From positions 1 through 64,000 of the forward strand of contig JAOZHR010000027.1 of assembly GCA_026014805.1 (NCBI GenBank): 64,000 nt of DNA, written 5' to 3'. Shown one piece after another: positions 43,320-52,495 of this stretch. The translations under genes and the position numbers were made by a program. This stretch comes from Candidatus Bathyarchaeota archaeon (lineage in GTDB: Archaea > Thermoproteota > Bathyarchaeia > Bathyarchaeales > SOJC01). The notes below the pieces were generated by a model. The model did no database searches. It saw only the letters and a list, made by a program, of their open reading frames with translations, and was not told the origin of the DNA. Numbering within the stretch: position 1 is the stretch's first letter; each line of letters opens with the position of its first letter.

Positions 43320-43820
43320 CTACGATTTCGATAGCCATTCCAAGAATTTGGGCAACAAAATTGGGAAGATTCTTAGAAGCAAGAAGAACGTCAAAACTAG
43401 CACTCCTATTAGGACAATGCCGTTAGCTGCTGGGTGAAAATTAGTTAGGAATGGGGAATAAAGTCCGTAAAAAATCAAGGAGCAGATGATGTATAGTAAG
43501 TGTGTAAATAATGTTGATGCATTTTCGTGATTAAGCCCTTTTGCAACACTATATTTTCTTGCCAGAAAGTAAGCAAATACGTCTATCAACTCTTTCAAAC
43601 CTGGTAATGTCTTGACAATCGAAAGGCTAAATGCAAAAAAGAACAGCATAGAGACGAATACTCTGGTTTGCCAGTTTAAGGATTCAGCTAGTGGAATGAA
43701 CACTAAAATGCCGAAAAGCCATATTAAGAGAGCAGCGAACAAACTAGCTAGTGTCTTTTGTCCACGCGATCTTAAGTATCTTATTGCTCTTTCAATTTCT
43801 TCCCTATTCTTAATCGTCAT
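43320..43820 (-). CDS. Membrane protein of unknown function, paralogue 1
   Basis: 166 residues with four or five membrane helices (FAALLIWLFGILVFIPLAES, RVFVSMLFFFAFSLSIVKTL, LLYIICSLIFYGLYSPF, GIVLIGVLVLTFFLLLRIF). It resembles the following gene: both have IWLFGxLVxIPxAE near the N-terminus and a similar helix pattern, so they are probably paralogues. I recognise no family. Confidence 0.6.
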   Translation of the reverse strand: MTIKNREEIERAIRYLRSRGQKTLASLFAALLIWLFGILVFIPLAESLNWQTRVFVSMLFFFAFSLSIVKTLPGLKELIDVFAYFLARKYSVAKGLNHENASTLFTHLLYIICSLIFYGLYSPFLTNFHPAANGIVLIGVLVLTFFLLLRIFPILLPKFLEWLSKS

Positions 43821-43898
43821 GTTGCACCCATCAATTTCTCGCGTTGTATAATAATTACTAAAAAGGGGGGCACGCTGTCGTTTTGTGTTAATTGTATG

Positions 43899-44513
43899 CT
43901 ATTCTTTGCTCAATTTCTCTATTTCGTTTGCCATTTTTCCAGTGTATTTGCCGATTTCTGCCGCGATTGCTCTGGCACTTCTCCAAAGGGCGAAGATCGA
44001 CCATAACACAATGAAAATGAGCAATATTGCAGGTATTGCAGCGTGGATCTTGGCAAGATAGTTGGCAAACAGCAAATAGCTCAGAACCACTACGACTACG
44101 TACAATATCCCGTCTAAGGCTGTTCGATAATGTTTGATTGATTCAATGTCTACGTCTCCACTTACTTTTCCGAACTGGTAAGCCAGTATTCCTCCTAGTC
44201 CACTAGTTAGTCTGCGGATGTCAACGAATACTGTGAAGATAATAATCGCCAATGCCGCAACGAAAATGGAGCTGATAATTGCGTCTACTGGATATCCAAA
44301 GAATATCTCTTGCATTCCTTCTGCGATAGGTATGATGACAAGGGTTCCAAACAGCCAGATAAGTATCGCAGCGCCGACGGAGAGTACTACGCGAGTGCCA
44401 ACTTCCCTAACGGCCTTCGCGGACTCGAGATACATTTTCGCGCCGAAAGCCTCTATCCTTCTCTCTTCTAAGCCGTGTTCTTCTCTTTTAGGTTCATCTT
44501 TCTTTATACTCAT
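43899..44513 (-). CDS. Membrane protein of unknown function, paralogue 2
   Basis: 204 residues: a charged N-terminal 40 residues, then helices around VLSVGAAILIWLFGTLVIIP, AIISSIFVAALAIIIFTVFV, ILYVVVVVLSYLLFANYLAK and AIPAILLIFIVLWSIFALWR. The IWLFGTLVIIPIAEG segment matches the gene at 43320. It is the upstream member of the pair. The function is unknown. Confidence 0.65.
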   Translation of the reverse strand: MSIKKDEPKREEHGLEERRIEAFGAKMYLESAKAVREVGTRVVLSVGAAILIWLFGTLVIIPIAEGMQEIFFGYPVDAIISSIFVAALAIIIFTVFVDIRRLTSGLGGILAYQFGKVSGDVDIESIKHYRTALDGILYVVVVVLSYLLFANYLAKIHAAIPAILLIFIVLWSIFALWRSARAIAAEIGKYTGKMANEIEKLSKE

Positions 44514-45212
44514 TTTACCACTTCATTTGTGTGTGCATCTAAATCTACTCATAGAATATCGTCTAGCATAAAAAGCTTCAGGTGCGTGCTATGTTGTTTC
44601 ATAATTTCATGCCGATACACACATATCTTAATCCAGATTTTTATCAACAATACATTTAGACTACTTATACTGAATATTTATTCCATACATGACGTTTGCA
44701 GCATCCGTATGCGTCATAGCTTTGCTTGTTTACTCCGCGTGCATCTTGGATTCGTTTATGCCGCAATGACAAGAAGAATCCAAGTATTCATGATGATACT
44801 CGGAATGTTCATTACTTTGACGTTAAAATGGTTGACATGATTGTGTGAAAGGAGGTATTTATAAACTGATTCACATTTACTTCGAGGCGATTATTTTGTC
44901 AGAAAAAACGCCGAAATTTGAGATCTGCGAAGATTCTGCTGGCATGCATTTCTCCATATTAGATTGAAACGCGCGCACATAGTCAAATGTTCATAGGCTA
45001 AGAGTGCTACGGAGAGACATGTTATTATGAAAATGGCAACTCCATCAGCCCTTTCCAAAATCTTTTCACGAGGCTTCCATCCTTCTGCTTTGAAAATGAA
45101 CTTATAAATTGCATGATATTTATTTGTCTTTTAACCGTGTTTATCGATATTAAATATTTGAACTACTAAGCGCAATATACGTTATCTCAATGCGCTCTGC
45201 GAGGATGGTTTA
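44514..45212. other. Long intergenic region with promoter and a gene relic
   Basis: About 700 bases. It contains the relic of a DUF1508 gene (44896-44967) with its own TATA-like GTATTTATAAAC at 44856-44867. The rest has no supported gene. It must also contain the promoter for the hydrogenase L-M block, and an AT-rich stretch lies at 45120-45170. Confidence 0.5.
44896..44967 (+). pseudogene. Remnant of a DUF1508 (YegP-like) gene
   Basis: From TTG 44896 the frame reads SEKTPKFEICEDSAG, which matches the start of archaeal DUF1508 proteins (KFEIYEDxAGEYRFRLKAxNG). It then changes to MHFSILD and stops at 44967. In another frame just after, RLKRA recalls the RLKA that should follow. A short indel plus truncation explains this. 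The TATA-like box at 44856-44867 has correct spacing, so the promoter may survive. Confidence 0.55.
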
Positions 45213-47309
45213 TTGCTTCCATATGCACCGTGGCTTTGTTGGCTTATTCCGATGATTGGGGCTCTGCTTACGCCACTCTTTGCCTCAGTACATCGTAAGC
45301 TGAGAGATTATGCGCCGGTGGCATTTGTTGGCGCTAGCGTCGTTTTTTCGCTCTCCATGGCACTCGACGTTTTCACAGGAAATGCAGTCAACTGGGTTAG
45401 CGGGGAAGTGTTGGGCAACATTCCTTTTGATTGGCAGATTCCGTGGGTCGGATCTCTCGGCCTAAATCTAGGGGTGCTGGTCGATCCGTTTAGCGTACTT
45501 ATGGCTATTGTAGTCAGTAGTATAGGTTTTTTGGTCACCCTCTTCTCCGTAGGATTCATGCGTGGAGACCCCAGCTTGACTAGGTTCTGGTTTCTCATCC
45601 AGCTTTTCATCGCCGGATACTTGGTAATAGTGATAGCTGATAACCTCCTATTCATGTTCATAGGTTGGGAATTAGTTGGGATATGTTGCGCCGGCCTTGC
45701 AGCTTTTTGGTACAAAGACCCCAAGAAGGCGCATATAGGCTTGAAAACTTTCCTCGTCCTCCACGTTGCAGATGTGCTCTTGCTCGCGTCTCTTTTGATA
45801 ATATATGCCTACTCTCACACTCTTAACATCATGGAACTCTCACAAAACAATAACTGGATGGGAGAATTATCAAGGTCTGGCTTGTTGTTTGTTACGGCCC
45901 TGATGTTCTTTGGTGGAGCCGTAGGAAAGGCAGCTCAGTTTCCCTTGCAAGAATGGCTTCCGGATGCACTAGCTGCCTCACCTTCCTCTTTTAACGCTCT
46001 AACTGAATGTCTGGCTGGTCCTTTTCTTATGGCTAGAGTCCTCCCAATTTTCCATGAGGCTTCCGTCATGGGATACAGTGGCATGATTAATTTCTTTTTA
46101 GTCATGACATTTGTGGGTGCACTCACAGCTGTGATTAGTGCTCTTATAGCGATCGTCCAAGTCAACATATTTAAAGTTCTTTCATATGGTATCTCAAGCG
46201 CGATCGGGTACATGATGGCAGCTTTTGGTTTAGCTGGATTAATGGCTGACATGAGCTGGGGATACTTAGCTGGCACCTTTCTCTTAACCATAGACTCCTT
46301 CGTCTCAGCGCTGCTATTCCTCTCTGCAGCGTATATTTCATATGCAGTTGGATCGGACAATTTGCACTATATGAGCGGGTTCAAAAGTAGGATCGCACAT
46401 AGAAGCATGGAAGTGGGAGCTCTTGCTCTAGGAGGCATACCGCTACTAAGTGGTTTTTGGTGTGCGAATTGGATTCAAACAGTCGCTTTGGATTTTGCAC
46501 AAGAGGCTGGCTTAAGAGGACAGTTCATGCTGATGGTTTCTGGCTACTTGATTTTTGCTCTGTTAATAATTGGAGCTGGAATAACAGCCTTTTACGCTCT
46601 CAGAATGCTGGGGCTTGTCTTCGGAAAGGAGAGTTACGGATCAGATGGAAAGGTTATCAAGAATCCCCCATTCTTAATGCGTAGTTCCCTTACAATAACC
46701 CTTTTAGTCACCGCATTCTTAGATTTTCTAGCAATTCTCCTCATCTGGCCCTTTAACAAGTTTCTTCTACCCCTACCATTCTTAGGGCAGTTGACTTTCA
46801 ACAACATTGTTGAGGTTCTTGTATACCTTGTTCCTTCTATTAGTACGGTCTTAACATGTGTGGCGGTGGCGTTTGGAGGCTATCCAGCTTACAGAATTTA
46901 CGTATCACACAAGGCTGATGCTAGGAGGTTGACGGAAAAATATCGGTTTCTGAAGGCAGCCCATAAGCTTCTGCTAAATCGCTTCTACATCAACGCATTC
47001 TATTATAAAGTCGCCTACTCCACATGTTTCCTTTCACATAAAATACATAACAGCTTAGAATATCGCATTGATGCGCTCAACTACTCCGTTGCAGGCTTCT
47101 TCAGAAGACTTTCCGAGGTTGTGTACAAGTACCCAGAACTTAGGGGCATTGACGCATTGAACTATTTAATAGCAAACCTTTTCACATCATTTTCTCAACG
47201 TTTCAGAAAGATTCAGACAGGTGTGTTGTCCTATAATATGATATTGGCTTTTATTGGAGCTACGTTACTAATAGTTCTGTTGTTCCTATTTGGAGGACAT
47301 ATTCCCTAG
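45213..47309 (+). CDS. Membrane arm subunit, NuoL/FpoL-like antiporter-type
   Basis: 698 residues from TTG 45213, with 15 or 16 membrane helices. The antiporter core has LLFMFIGWELVGICCAGLAA, GGAVGKAAQFPLQEWLPDAL and LLSGFWCANWIQ, with the conserved Glu and Lys residues used for proton transfer. A long C-terminal extension after residue 530 includes an amphipathic stretch (RFLKAAHKLLLNRFYINAFY) and a final helix, as in NuoL's lateral arm. It heads the L-M block, 11 bases before M. Confidence 0.92.
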   Translation: MLPYAPWLCWLIPMIGALLTPLFASVHRKLRDYAPVAFVGASVVFSLSMALDVFTGNAVNWVSGEVLGNIPFDWQIPWVGSLGLNLGVLVDPFSVLMAIVVSSIGFLVTLFSVGFMRGDPSLTRFWFLIQLFIAGYLVIVIADNLLFMFIGWELVGICCAGLAAFWYKDPKKAHIGLKTFLVLHVADVLLLASLLIIYAYSHTLNIMELSQNNNWMGELSRSGLLFVTALMFFGGAVGKAAQFPLQEWLPDALAASPSSFNALTECLAGPFLMARVLPIFHEASVMGYSGMINFFLVMTFVGALTAVISALIAIVQVNIFKVLSYGISSAIGYMMAAFGLAGLMADMSWGYLAGTFLLTIDSFVSALLFLSAAYISYAVGSDNLHYMSGFKSRIAHRSMEVGALALGGIPLLSGFWCANWIQTVALDFAQEAGLRGQFMLMVSGYLIFALLIIGAGITAFYALRMLGLVFGKESYGSDGKVIKNPPFLMRSSLTITLLVTAFLDFLAILLIWPFNKFLLPLPFLGQLTFNNIVEVLVYLVPSISTVLTCVAVAFGGYPAYRIYVSHKADARRLTEKYRFLKAAHKLLLNRFYINAFYYKVAYSTCFLSHKIHNSLEYRIDALNYSVAGFFRRLSEVVYKYPELRGIDALNYLIANLFTSFSQRFRKIQTGVLSYNMILAFIGATLLIVLLFLFGGHIP

Positions 47310-47320
47310 GAGAAGTCAAC

Positions 47321-48775
47321 TTGATCCCCCACGCCCCCCTATTGGCAATCATTATCCCCATAATTTCAGCGGTCGCCCTTTATGTTTTTGGAAGGCGTGT
47401 CGAGAAGCATGCCGGATGGTTAGCGACGATAGCGGTCTCGCTATCCGTCTTTATGATTCTTTCAATGGTGACAGACCTCATTGAGCGAGGTTCCATACAC
47501 TTTACATATGCATGGATCCGTACACCATCACTCAAGTTGACTTTCGGTTTCTGGGTTGACATGATTAGCTTTCCTGTTGGATTAATTGTTGCAGTTGTCA
47601 GTGCGCTCTCATGTTTTTACTCGATCAAGTACATGAAGGGTAAAAGTGGGCAAAGGGGCTATTACGCAAATCTATTGCTTTTCATGGCTGGCATGATCGG
47701 AGTAATACTTTCCGCGAACCTTTTGCAATTTTACTTCTTCTGGGAGTTGATGCTTGTTCCATCCTATTTCTTAATAGCTTTTTGGGGGACATCAAAAAAG
47801 AGGTTAGCCATCGGTTTCAAATACTTTATATTTACACATTTTGGATCGCTTTGTATGCTTCTTGGAATACTGTCCATCTATGTATTTACTGGCACCTTCG
47901 ACCTTGCCGCATTGCCATATGCTGCCGTCAATATCCCTCCAAGTAGCATACTTCCAGTGTTTGTTCTGTTACTGATTGGTTTTTGCGTGAAAATGGCGCT
48001 CTTTCCAGTTCATACGTGGTTGCCTGATGCCCACGCTGAAGCCCCAGCGCCAATAAGCGCGATGCTGTCAGGCGCCATGATCAAGTGTGGCGCCTACGCC
48101 ATCGCAAGGATTCTTCTTTCTGGATTTGGTCAAACAATGGTACAGACATCAGATGTCTTGATGGCTCTTGGGGTTATCACAATGATTTATGGTGGACTGT
48201 TAGCCCTTGCGCAGACCGACATCAAACGGTTGCTAGCCTATTCTAGTATTAGCCAGATGGGGTACATCTTCTTCGGACTTGCGACTTGGCTGCCCGACGC
48301 AACACTGGGGGCCACTGGCGGGCTCTTTCACGTGATTAATCACGCCATTTGTAAGGCTCTTCTCTTCATGTGTGCCGGCGCGATCATACACCAAACAGGG
48401 ACGCGCAACATCAAAAAGCTGGGAGGCTTAGCTGGAAAGATGCCAATAACTTGTATCGCATCATTGATAGGCGCCTTGTCCCTAGCCGGAATTCCACCGT
48501 TGAACGGTTTTTGGAGCGAGTGGATGATTTTCTCAGGGGGAATCTCCTCTGGAAAAATTTTCATAACCACAATCGCAGTATTCAGCACTGTAATTACCCT
48601 TGGATACTACCTGTGGTTCGTCTGGAGAGTGTTCTTCGGAACTACCCCTAAAGAATTAGAGAACACAAAAGAAGCGTCTTGGCTATTGTATATTCCAATA
48701 GTTGTGTTGTCGGCAATCGCTTTCGTCTTAGGGATCTGGCCTGATATCATATTAAGGCTTATAGCATTAGGCTAA
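47321..48775 (+). CDS. Membrane arm subunit, NuoM-like
   Basis: 484 residues from TTG 47321, with about 14 membrane helices. FYFFWELMLVPSYFLIAFWG holds the conserved Glu, and VKMALFPVHTWLPDAHAEAP with ISAMLSGAMIKCGAYAIARI the Lys and the HTWLPDAH signature. LAYSSISQMGYIFFGLATWL follows. It is a proton- or sodium-translocating module. Its 3' end overlaps the convergent N-like gene by 17 bases. Confidence 0.93.
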   Translation: MIPHAPLLAIIIPIISAVALYVFGRRVEKHAGWLATIAVSLSVFMILSMVTDLIERGSIHFTYAWIRTPSLKLTFGFWVDMISFPVGLIVAVVSALSCFYSIKYMKGKSGQRGYYANLLLFMAGMIGVILSANLLQFYFFWELMLVPSYFLIAFWGTSKKRLAIGFKYFIFTHFGSLCMLLGILSIYVFTGTFDLAALPYAAVNIPPSSILPVFVLLLIGFCVKMALFPVHTWLPDAHAEAPAPISAMLSGAMIKCGAYAIARILLSGFGQTMVQTSDVLMALGVITMIYGGLLALAQTDIKRLLAYSSISQMGYIFFGLATWLPDATLGATGGLFHVINHAICKALLFMCAGAIIHQTGTRNIKKLGGLAGKMPITCIASLIGALSLAGIPPLNGFWSEWMIFSGGISSGKIFITTIAVFSTVITLGYYLWFVWRVFFGTTPKELENTKEASWLLYIPIVVLSAIAFVLGIWPDIILRLIALG

Positions 48776-50249
48776 TGTATCTCTGCACTTCCAATGCCGC
48801 TTTAGCTGCCTGTGAAGCCATAGTGATAAACGGTCCTGGATAGACTCCAATTATTATGCAGAGAGCTGCGAGAATGAAAGTGGGAATGAGCATAGATGCT
48901 GGAGCCTCTGTTGCTTTTTTGGACACCGCGGTAGGCTTTTCTAATAAGATTATGCGAATAACGCGGGTGTAGTAGATAACCGAAATGATCATGTTAGCGA
49001 GCATTAAGGCTGAAAACAGAATCATTTCGGCTTCTAGGCCTGCCGTCACGATCATCCACTCGCTCCAAAAACCGTTCAACGGTGGAATAGCCGAGATCGC
49101 AATAGCGCCGATGGCAAAAAACATACTTGTCATGGGCATCGTCTTCCTTATCCCCTTGAGCTTCCTAAGATCCTGTGTTTTCACTCGATGAATGAATGAC
49201 CCAGCGCAAAGGAAGAGGAGCCCCTTCATAATTGCGTGATTCATGATATGGAACAAGCCTCCAGTAAATCCAGACAAGGATGCCATTGATAATCCGAAAA
49301 TAATGTAACCCATTTGGGCAATAGTGCTGAAGGCGAGCAAACGTTTGAGGTCGTTTTGCCACAAGGCCATTATATTCCCGCCAAACATCGTGAAAACAGC
49401 GAAAACGGCTAGCGTTATTTGCCATACTGACTGCATAGAACCAAAAACGAGAATTAGAATACGGATGAGGGCATAAGCACCTGTTGGCACCATAACACCA
49501 GAAAGCACCGCGCTTATCGGGCTCGGTGCAGCTGAGTGGGCGTCTGGGAGCCACGTATGGAATGGGACGATGGCCGCTTTGATTCCGAAGCCGACTATGA
49601 TCAATGTCAACGTTACGTAAAGCCATCCGTCAGGTGTAGCATTGTTAAGTCTGGCTGCCAGACCCGCGAAGTTCACTGTCCCAGTCATGCCATAGAGAAA
49701 CGACATGGCTAGGAGGATGGTTGCACTTCCGGCAGCACTCATGATGAGGTATTTGAACCCGGCTTCTATCGCCTCCCATCTTTGCTTTCGAAAGGCAACT
49801 AATGCGTAGGATGTAAGGCACATGAGCTCCCAGAAGACAAACAGCGTAAAGAAGTCGCCAGCGAAGACAACACCTGTCATGCCAGCGATCATACCTAAGA
49901 GAAGCGTATAATACTCTGTTAACCCGGTGTCATGTTCCATATACCCAATTGAATAGACAACAGCAAATAACCCAGTTATCGTGAAAAGGGACGCCATAAA
50001 AACGCTGAGCATATCTATCTTTAGGCAGGCTCCTAGAGGGGGACTGAAAGGCAGTTGACCAACTATTAGGACGACACCTTTCTCAGCAACTTCCTTGTAC
50101 AGTTCATAGAGAAAGTAGGCTGTGACTGAAAGCCCTAGGGCGGCATATATGCCCTGAATTTTTCGATTCGCCTTTTTGTATGCCACCCACCCAATCACTG
50201 GCGTTGTAATCGTGAATATGAGGAGGACATCCAAAGGCTGGGTAAACAT
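48759..50249 (-). CDS. Membrane arm subunit, NuoN/M-like (HyfF/Mrp-D type)
   Basis: 496 residues, about 14 membrane helices. FTLFVFWELMCLTSYALVAF, GFGIKAAIVPFHTWLPDAHS, ISAVLSGVMVPTGAYALIRI and LLAFSTIAQMGYIIFGLSMA are the antiporter-like signature. It ends the leftward block J1-J2-K-N. By position it takes the place of N in complex I, although its sequence is like M and the Mrp D subunit. Confidence 0.92.
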   Translation of the reverse strand: MFTQPLDVLLIFTITTPVIGWVAYKKANRKIQGIYAALGLSVTAYFLYELYKEVAEKGVVLIVGQLPFSPPLGACLKIDMLSVFMASLFTITGLFAVVYSIGYMEHDTGLTEYYTLLLGMIAGMTGVVFAGDFFTLFVFWELMCLTSYALVAFRKQRWEAIEAGFKYLIMSAAGSATILLAMSFLYGMTGTVNFAGLAARLNNATPDGWLYVTLTLIIVGFGIKAAIVPFHTWLPDAHSAAPSPISAVLSGVMVPTGAYALIRILILVFGSMQSVWQITLAVFAVFTMFGGNIMALWQNDLKRLLAFSTIAQMGYIIFGLSMASLSGFTGGLFHIMNHAIMKGLLFLCAGSFIHRVKTQDLRKLKGIRKTMPMTSMFFAIGAIAISAIPPLNGFWSEWMIVTAGLEAEMILFSALMLANMIISVIYYTRVIRIILLEKPTAVSKKATEAPASMLIPTFILAALCIIIGVYPGPFITMASQAAKAALEVQRYISLML

Positions 50250-50258
50250 CTTAGACCG

Positions 50259-50573
50259 TCAACCCCTCAACCGCCTTAGTTTTCGAACATCTAATGTGCC
50301 ATAATGTCTGTAGGCGTAAGTGACGATTGTCAAGGCTACGCCAGTGATACAACCCGCGAACACTATTGACATAATCACAATGGCGTGACCGAGCGGGTCT
50401 ATGTAACCCACAGTTCTGTATGCTGAAAACACAATGAAGGTTAAGTGGGCAGCGTTCATTAGGATCTCAACTCCGATGACAAGTCTGATCATGTTCCGCT
50501 TTGAAGCTAGACAATACATGCCAATGACGTAGAGGGCGATAGCACCTGCGAGGTAGTAGACAAGCGGAATCAC
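50259..50573 (-). CDS. Membrane arm subunit, NuoK-like
   Basis: 104 residues, three membrane helices. LVIGVEILMNAAHLTFIVFS contains the conserved Glu in helix 2, and HAIVIMSIVFAGCITGVALT helix 3. This is the NuoK/MnhC-type small subunit. It overlaps J2 by 4 bases and precedes N by 9. Confidence 0.92.
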   Translation of the reverse strand: MIPLVYYLAGAIALYVIGMYCLASKRNMIRLVIGVEILMNAAHLTFIVFSAYRTVGYIDPLGHAIVIMSIVFAGCITGVALTIVTYAYRHYGTLDVRKLRRLRG

Positions 50574-50842
50574 TTTTTCTCCTCAACCCTTAACACCGCT
50601 ACACAGCAAGCGGCCGCCGCGAACAAAACAAATGCCTGTGCAATTAGGTCGATTAACCGATAAGTCCACAGGAACCGGCTAACCTCTGGCCCTATTGCAG
50701 TTGTTTCAGTTTCAATGAGTTCTGCAGATGGACTTGCATATTCGAAGGCTGGAAATCCATACCTCACGATCAGCATGGAAAAAACCAGTACAACTAAGGC
50801 GACAGTTGTTAAACCAGCTACTCTAACCCAGTCTATTTTCAT
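50570..50842 (-). CDS. Membrane arm subunit, NuoJ C-terminal half
   Basis: 90 residues with two membrane helices (VAGLTTVALVVLVFSMLIVR, and LIDLIAQAFVLFAAAACCVA). It corresponds to the second half of NuoJ, split from the first half as in the Fpo operon of some methanogens. The start at 50842 overlaps the J1 gene's end by 20 bases. Confidence 0.85.
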   Translation of the reverse strand: MKIDWVRVAGLTTVALVVLVFSMLIVRYGFPAFEYASPSAELIETETTAIGPEVSRFLWTYRLIDLIAQAFVLFAAAACCVAVLRVEEKK

Positions 50843-51065
50843 TTTGTGGCTTCTCCTTCCTCGCCGTTAACATAACGGTGGCTATGAAGAGAACGATCAC
50901 AGCCCCTGTGTAAACCAATAGCTGAAAGACAGAGACATACGGTGCGTTCAGCAGCCAAAATAATGCTCCTATGGCGGTGCACATCCCACCCATGCAGATG
51001 ACAGCGTGAAGCATGTCCTTCAGTTCAACGGTCAACAATGCCAGCAAAACCGTTAAGACTATCAA
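50823..51065 (-). CDS. Membrane arm subunit, NuoJ N-terminal half
   Basis: 80 residues, two or three membrane helices: IVLTVLLALLTVELKDMLHA, VICMGGMCTAIGALFWLLNA and FQLLVYTGAVIVLFIATVML. The last matches the conserved YxGAVxVLF(V)xxVML of NuoJ. It starts the leftward J1-J2-K-N block and faces the A-like gene across about 170 bases. Confidence 0.88.
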   Translation of the reverse strand: MIVLTVLLALLTVELKDMLHAVICMGGMCTAIGALFWLLNAPYVSVFQLLVYTGAVIVLFIATVMLTARKEKPQNENRLG

Positions 51066-51238
51066 AGCAATCTGCAGTAGATCATTAAGCGTTAAATCTC
51101 TCTCCCATCATCTTTGTATCAGAAGACTTTGGAAGCTCTCTTTTAAGAGTTTTCACCAAGGTCATGAATTTTTAAAGTAAACCTAAAAGCATTAAATAGA
51201 GTGTACCTTTAGAGATAAGTCGAAAGGTCAGTGAACTG
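51066..51238. promoter_or_regulatory. Divergent promoter of the two hydrogenase blocks
   Basis: The 173 bases between J1 (leftward) and the A-like gene (rightward) must contain both promoters. A plus-strand TATA-like CATTAAATAGAG lies about 40-50 bases before ATG 51239. For the leftward side I see no confident box. Control of both halves from here would keep catalytic and membrane subunits balanced. Confidence 0.45.
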
Positions 51239-51574
51239 ATGCAGACCGATTTGTTGATTTCCTTGCCCCTCATCTTCTCCCTATCCATAGTTGTTGGGTT
51301 AATCCTCTATTTGGTGGGGTGGATGATTGGAGCAAAGGGTGAAAAGACCGAGGGTAAGGTTGCTCCTTATGCCTGCGGTGAAGATCTCCTGCCACTTAAG
51401 CTTCAGGTAAACGCTGAAAGATTCCTCATTTACGCCGTCTACTTCCTCGTCTTCGACATCCTCGCGTTCATTCTCGCCACATCGCTAAACACACCTGGTC
51501 CCTTTCCAGCTATTTATGCGCTAATCGTATTAATGGCCGTCGTTATTTTACTCCCATTATTACGGAGAGGGTGA
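51239..51574 (+). CDS. Membrane subunit, NuoA-like
   Basis: 111 residues, three membrane helices. After helix 1 comes VAPYACGEDLLPLKL, equivalent to NuoA's PYECG loop, then FLIYAVYFLVFDILAFILAT and IYALIVLMAVVILLPLL. NuoA-type subunits link the membrane arm to the peripheral arm, and they are usual in complex I and Fpo but not in the common group 4 hydrogenases I know. It leads the A-B-C-D-H-I block. Confidence 0.88.
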   Translation: MQTDLLISLPLIFSLSIVVGLILYLVGWMIGAKGEKTEGKVAPYACGEDLLPLKLQVNAERFLIYAVYFLVFDILAFILATSLNTPGPFPAIYALIVLMAVVILLPLLRRG

Positions 51575-51575
51575 T

Positions 51576-51998
51576 ATGGGATTATTAAAGTGGGGCAGAA
51601 CTAAATCACCTTGGATCATCCATTTCAATACAGGTGGCTGCAATGCATGCGACATCGAAGTTGTAGCCGCCTTAACGCCAAGATATGACATCGAACGTTT
51701 TGGAATAATCATGCGGGGCAGCCCAAGACACGCGGATGTGCTGGTTACTACTGGGCCAGTAACTAGACAGGTGAAGGATAGACTGGTTAGGATATACGAA
51801 CAGATACCTGAGCCCAAATCTGTCATCGCGGTCGGCTCTTGCGCGATTAGCGGCGCCCCTTTCGCGGATTGTTACAACGTTTACGGAGGAATAGACACAA
51901 TGATTCCCGTTGATGTCTATGTTCCTGGATGCCCTCCGAAACCCGAGGCCATAATCAACGGAATTGTAAAACTTATCGAGAAACTCAAGGCTGGCTAA
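51576..51998 (+). CDS. [NiFe] hydrogenase small subunit, group 4 type (NuoB-like)
   Basis: 140 residues. Cys ligands for the proximal [4Fe-4S] cluster are C22 and C25 (TGGCNACDIEVVAALTPRYD), C89 (VGSCAISGAP) and C119 (PGCPPKPE). The CxxC start is that of EchC/HycG/MbhJ-type small subunits; NuoB has adjacent cysteines instead. GSPRHADVLVTTGPVTRQ is common to both. It follows the A-like gene by one base. It binds the large subunit at 52495. Confidence 0.93.
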   Translation: MGLLKWGRTKSPWIIHFNTGGCNACDIEVVAALTPRYDIERFGIIMRGSPRHADVLVTTGPVTRQVKDRLVRIYEQIPEPKSVIAVGSCAISGAPFADCYNVYGGIDTMIPVDVYVPGCPPKPEAIINGIVKLIEKLKAG

Positions 51999-52000
51999 AA

Positions 52001-52495
52001 GTGACGGAAGAAACAACGGAAGAAAACGCAATCATTAGAGAAATGAAACATCTTATTGGAAAGAATATTCTAGAAAGTGAAGTCCCTCGCCCTCGCAGAA
52101 TTTTCATTCTTATTAACAAGAAAGTGTTTATAAAAACAATTCGTTATTTAACAAAAAAGATGGGGTTCTCCCACGTTTCAACAATAACAGGCGCCGATGT
52201 TGGAAAAGAAATTGAGGTTATTTATCATCTAAACCGTGACGGAACGATTGAGCTTTCGCTGAAAATTCGAGTGGCGAAGGATAAACCTGTCTTGCCAACC
52301 ATTACCGATCTTATACCTGGCGTCACACTTTATGAACGAGAAGTCCACGACATCCTGGGAGTTATTTTTGAGGGACATCCAGATTTGTCTCCCCTAATTT
52401 TACCTGATGGATGGCCGTCTGACGTTTATCCGTTGAAGAAAGAATGGACAATCAAAAAAATCCAGAAGAAAGTTACGAAGGGAAGAAAGCAGTAA
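52001..52495 (+). CDS. NuoC/HycE-N-like subunit
   Basis: 164 residues from GTG 52001. The N-terminal domain with RRIFILINKKVFIKTIRYLT, and FSHVSTITGADVGKEIEVIY, followed by ITDLIPGVTLYEREVHDILG and FEGHPDLSPLILPDGWP, is the 30-kDa subunit fold (NuoC; the first part of HycE). It makes contact with the large subunit. The stop overlaps the start of the large-subunit gene by one base. Confidence 0.9.
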   Translation: MTEETTEENAIIREMKHLIGKNILESEVPRPRRIFILINKKVFIKTIRYLTKKMGFSHVSTITGADVGKEIEVIYHLNRDGTIELSLKIRVAKDKPVLPTITDLIPGVTLYEREVHDILGVIFEGHPDLSPLILPDGWPSDVYPLKKEWTIKKIQKKVTKGRKQ

